Shown piece by piece: positions 3,892 to 6,304 of a stretch of DNA of 6,304 bases. This DNA comes from Bacillota bacterium (lineage in GTDB: Bacteria > Bacillota > Clostridia > Lachnospirales > Lachnospiraceae). A program made the translations under genes and the position numbers. The stretch spans positions 1 through 6,304 of the forward strand of contig JAEYRR010000211.1 in the NCBI GenBank assembly GCA_023435505.1, given 5' to 3'. Within the stretch, counting starts at the first letter, position 1. Each line of letters starts with the position of its first letter. The notes under the pieces are model-generated. The model had not been told where the DNA came from. It saw nothing but the letters and a program-made list of their open reading frames with translations, and made no database searches.

Positions 3892-5289
3892 ATGTTTGAT
3901 CAAGTAGTTAGGTTTATTCAAAAACATCATATGCTTCAATCGGGAGACCGTGTTGTAGTAGGGGTCAGCGGTGGCGCAGACTCTGTATGCCTGCTTAAGG
4001 TAATGATGAAATTGAGGGAGGCCTACCAGCTTGATTTATTTGTCGTACATGTAAATCATGGCCTTCGTGGGGATGAAGCTGATCGAGATCAGAGGTTTGT
4101 GGAAGAGTTATGCAAAAAAGTGGGTGTCTCTTGCAACAGTAGGCGAGAAGATGTAGCTGGCTATAGTAGAAGGTATCACTGCTCTTTAGAAGAGGCAGGA
4201 AGAATTCTACGATATGAAGCTTTTGAACGTGAATATAAAGAGAAAGGTTGCAATAAAATAGCAATAGCACATAATAAAAATGATTTAGCAGAAACAGTAT
4301 TATTTCATCTGGTCCGTGGCACAGGTCTTAAAGGACTGGTGGGCATCCCACCAATCAGAGGACCATATATAAGGCCACTGCTTTCCGTTACCAGAACGGA
4401 AATAGAAGCATATCTTAAGGAAGAAGGTAGTGCTTACTGCACGGATTCCACCAATCTGGAAACGGATTATACCAGGAATAAAGTCAGGTTGCAGGTATTG
4501 CCACTTCTTAATCAGGTGAACGCTCAGACAGTGGCTCATATTGCAGGGACTTGTGCCCAGCTTAGGGAGGTGGAAGAATACCTAAAAAAACAGACAGATA
4601 TTCTCTATCATAGGATTGTAACCAGTGAGAATGGGTTATACTCTGTAGATATAGAGTTGCTAGGTAAAGAGGAACCTGTATTAATCAAACGGGTATTACG
4701 GCAAATGATAGGAAACGCTGCTGGAAAGCTTAAGGATATCGAGGAGATTCATGTTTTATCCGTATATGAACTATTAGGTAAGGGAGTTGGAAAGCAACTA
4801 AACCTTCCCAATGGTGTTCTTGCCAGATGTGGTTACGATAAACTGGTAATTTTAAAAACAGAGAATGAAGGAATGACTACTTGCCAGAATGTCGTTCAAA
4901 GTCTTCCCATTCAGATAAAAGTACCGGGTACTTATGTGTTACCGGAGCTTGGGAAGAAAATAAGCTTTATCTGTATCAAATATGAAAAAAATATGGTGAT
5001 TCCTAAAAATAGTTGTACGAAATGGTTTGATTATGATAAAATAAAAAATACAATTTTCCTAAGAACTCGTAAGCCAGGGGATTTTATGCAGATTAATAAA
5101 GACGGTGGGACTAAGTCACTGAAAGATATCTTTATTAATGCTAAAATACCAAAGGAGCAGAGAAACAATATCCCATTGCTATGTGATGGTGAACATGTAA
5201 TGTGGATTACAGGAAACCGGATCAGTGAGGCCTATAAGGTGTCATTGGAATCCAAGAAAATACTTGTTGTAGATATAACGGAGGTCTAA
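3892..5289 (+). CDS. tilS: tRNA(Ile)-lysidine synthetase TilS
   Basis: The 465-residue protein has the N-type ATP-pyrophosphatase P-loop SGGADS at 26-31, then HVNHGLRGDEAD at 53-64, AHNKNDLAET at 126-135 followed by the RGTGLKGL stretch, and DSTN/RNKVR typical of TilS. Its C-terminal TilS domain begins about residue 385 with LRTRKPGD (390-397) and includes KSLKDIF and the WITGNRIS region. TilS uses ATP and lysine to convert C34 of tRNA-Ile2 (anticodon CAU) to lysidine, changing its identity and decoding from Met/AUG to Ile/AUA; it is essential in most bacteria. GGAG at 3883-3886 is 5 bases before the ATG, and the N-terminus (MFDQVVRFIQKHHML) has the usual TilS helix before the P-loop, so the start is well placed. 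The stop codon is 1 base before the hpt start. The CAU tRNA upstream in this window is the non-substrate Met tRNA that the enzyme must avoid. Confidence 0.97.
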   Translation: MFDQVVRFIQKHHMLQSGDRVVVGVSGGADSVCLLKVMMKLREAYQLDLFVVHVNHGLRGDEADRDQRFVEELCKKVGVSCNSRREDVAGYSRRYHCSLEEAGRILRYEAFEREYKEKGCNKIAIAHNKNDLAETVLFHLVRGTGLKGLVGIPPIRGPYIRPLLSVTRTEIEAYLKEEGSAYCTDSTNLETDYTRNKVRLQVLPLLNQVNAQTVAHIAGTCAQLREVEEYLKKQTDILYHRIVTSENGLYSVDIELLGKEEPVLIKRVLRQMIGNAAGKLKDIEEIHVLSVYELLGKGVGKQLNLPNGVLARCGYDKLVILKTENEGMTTCQNVVQSLPIQIKVPGTYVLPELGKKISFICIKYEKNMVIPKNSCTKWFDYDKIKNTIFLRTRKPGDFMQINKDGGTKSLKDIFINAKIPKEQRNNIPLLCDGEHVMWITGNRISEAYKVSLESKKILVVDITEV

Positions 5290-5290
5290 T

Positions 5291-5812
5291 ATGTCAGATA
5301 ATATCAGAGTACTCATTTCTGAGGAGGAAGTGTCAAAAAAGATAAAAGTTCTTGCTGAGGAAATCAGTAAGGATTATGAAGGAAAACAGGTTCATTTAAT
5401 CTGTGTGCTTAAGGGCGGGGTTTTCTTTACCTGCGATTTGGCAAAGTCTATTACAGTTCCTGTAACCTTTGACTTTATGTCAGTTTCTAGCTATGGAGAT
5501 GCAACTGAAAGTAGCGGAAGAATTAAAATTGTTAAAGATTTAGATGATTCCATTGAAAATAAAGATGTTCTTATTGTAGAGGATATTATTGATTCCGGAA
5601 GAACTTTGAGCCATTTGATGGAGTTATTAAAGAATAGAAAACCTAAGAGTATTAAGTTATGTACCTTATTAGATAAACCTAGCAGACGTGTTACAGAAGT
5701 GAAGGTAGATTACTGTGGATTTGAAATCCCAGATGAATTCGTAGTGGGATGTGGTTTGGATTACGCTCAACGATATAGAAATTTACCTTATATCGGAGTA
5801 GTTGAAAATTAA
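5291..5812 (+). CDS. hpt: Hypoxanthine(-guanine) phosphoribosyltransferase
   Basis: The 173-residue protein is the normal length for bacterial HPRT. The pyrophosphate-binding LKGG is at 40-43. The flexible loop region contains SVSSYGD (about 64-70). The PRPP-binding signature VEDIIDSGRTL lies at 96-106, with the acidic pair E97/D98. The C-terminal purine-binding part reads DEFVVGCGLDYAQRYRNLPY, close to the family norm DEFVVGYGLDY, with Cys in place of the commoner Tyr. The enzyme joins hypoxanthine (and usually guanine) to PRPP to make IMP/GMP in purine salvage, in the cytoplasm. GGAGG (5280-5284) lies inside the end of tilS, 6 bases before the ATG, and only one base separates the tilS stop from the hpt start, so the two are probably translationally coupled. 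The tilS-hpt-ftsH order is shared with B. subtilis. Confidence 0.97.
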   Translation: MSDNIRVLISEEEVSKKIKVLAEEISKDYEGKQVHLICVLKGGVFFTCDLAKSITVPVTFDFMSVSSYGDATESSGRIKIVKDLDDSIENKDVLIVEDIIDSGRTLSHLMELLKNRKPKSIKLCTLLDKPSRRVTEVKVDYCGFEIPDEFVVGCGLDYAQRYRNLPYIGVVEN

Positions 5813-5840
5813 ATTAAATATTAAATAATAAGGTAAAGAG

Positions 5841-5847
5841 AGGAGGG
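5841..5847 (+). promoter_or_regulatory. Ribosome binding site that supports a TTG start for ftsH
   Basis: AGGAGGG ends 6 bases before TTG at 5854. The first in-frame ATG (5866) lies 18 bases after this motif, too far, and starting there would remove the basic N-terminal residues in front of the first membrane segment. TTG is therefore the better start. Confidence 0.8.
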
Positions 5848-5853
5848 CTATAG

Positions 5854-6304
5854 TTGAAAAAACAAATGAGGGGCCTGGGTTTTTATGTCATTATTATTGC
5901 AGTTGTTGCGGCTGCTTTGTATATGTCAAGCAACTTTAATAATATTGATAAATCAAGCTATGGCTATCAAAATTTTATTAAAGATTTGAATGATGGCAAT
6001 ATATCTGCTGTCGATATCTATCCTAATGAGGGAAATTCAACTGGCCGTATAGTTGTTCGTATAAATAATGAGTCCAAAAGCTTTTATGTGACAGATGTAA
6101 ATGAAGTATCTAAGGTGACAAATACCAAGGGGGTTACCTTTCAGGTTCATGATATAGATAAACCGAGCTGGTTTTTGACTAGCGTGCTTCCTCTTCTGAT
6201 AGGGTTAGTTTTTGTATTTATTTTAATTACGTTTTTAACGAACCAGGCAAGCGGTGGCGGTGGTAACAGCAAGGTGATGAACTTTGGTAAAAGCCGGGCG
6301 AAGC
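5854..6304 (+). CDS. ftsH: ATP-dependent zinc metalloprotease FtsH, N-terminal part (3' end outside window)
   Basis: The first 150 codons are present, with a TTG start. The product begins MKKQMRGLGF, followed by membrane segment 1 (about 8-24), an extracytoplasmic domain of about 80 residues (25-105), and membrane segment 2 (about 106-129, from W106). A Gly/Ser linker then leads to KVMNFGKSRAK at 140-150, the highly conserved entry to the AAA+ domain of FtsH. The Walker motifs and the zinc HExxH site would follow beyond the window and cannot be checked. FtsH is a hexameric membrane protease that degrades misassembled membrane proteins and some regulators; in B. subtilis it is also needed for efficient sporulation. 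It lies 41 bases after hpt, with AT-rich DNA and no terminator between, so read-through from tilS-hpt is likely. No clear separate promoter is visible. Confidence 0.96.
   Translation, partial: MKKQMRGLGFYVIIIAVVAAALYMSSNFNNIDKSSYGYQNFIKDLNDGNISAVDIYPNEGNSTGRIVVRINNESKSFYVTDVNEVSKVTNTKGVTFQVHDIDKPSWFLTSVLPLLIGLVFVFILITFLTNQASGGGGNSKVMNFGKSRAK

Noticed and set aside
3724..3939. Minus-strand ORF of 71 codons over the spoIIE-tilS gap
   Set aside because: Its middle is the antisense of the inverted-repeat element and its beginning overlaps the tilS start; no ribosome binding site or recognisable domain was seen.

Overview
The window is a piece of a low-to-moderate GC, Gram-positive, endospore-forming chromosome, most likely a member of the Clostridia of the Lachnospiraceae type. 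This is inferred from the sporulation genes (YabP tail, YabQ, SpoIIE), the AT-rich codon use and the strong GGAGG ribosome binding sites. The gene order yabP-yabQ-divIC-tRNA-Met-spoIIE-tilS-hpt-ftsH is the classic Firmicutes block also known from Bacillus subtilis, but condensed. I see no yabR between divIC and the tRNA and no yabS/yabT between spoIIE and tilS. All genes lie on the + strand.

Layout. Bases 2-61 are the C-terminal codons of a YabP-like protein. Bases 82-894 carry yabQ (spore cortex membrane protein) and a short divIC/ftsB-type division gene, closely spaced. A near-consensus sigma-A promoter (912-940) then drives a single elongator tRNA-Met(CAU) gene (955-1028), which ends at a strong intrinsic terminator (1047-1072). 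About 240 bases follow in which I see no convincing gene. Next comes an unusual promoter (1314-1346): a perfect TTGACA and a perfect TATAAT separated by 21 bp, with a perfect Spo0A box lying over the -35. This is the architecture known for Spo0A-activated early sporulation promoters, and it sits directly before spoIIE (1387-3684).

Between spoIIE and tilS is a 207-base gap. It holds a tiny ORF with a very strong ribosome binding site and then a 97-base element bounded by a 14-bp perfect inverted repeat (17 bp with wobbles) that encloses up to three small hairpins. I do not recognise this element, and it is the best candidate here for something undescribed. After it run tilS (tRNA-Ile2 lysidine synthetase), hpt (hypoxanthine phosphoribosyltransferase, 1 base after tilS) and the first 150 codons of ftsH, which starts with TTG and is cut by the window edge.

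How they work together: the block mixes sporulation (YabP/YabQ in cortex formation, SpoIIE in polar septation and sigma-F activation), cell division (DivIC), translation fidelity (tRNA-Met, TilS), purine salvage (Hpt) and membrane proteolysis (FtsH). The genes are ordinary, conserved housekeeping and sporulation genes. I do not see a new multi-gene system; the interest lies in the intergenic DNA.
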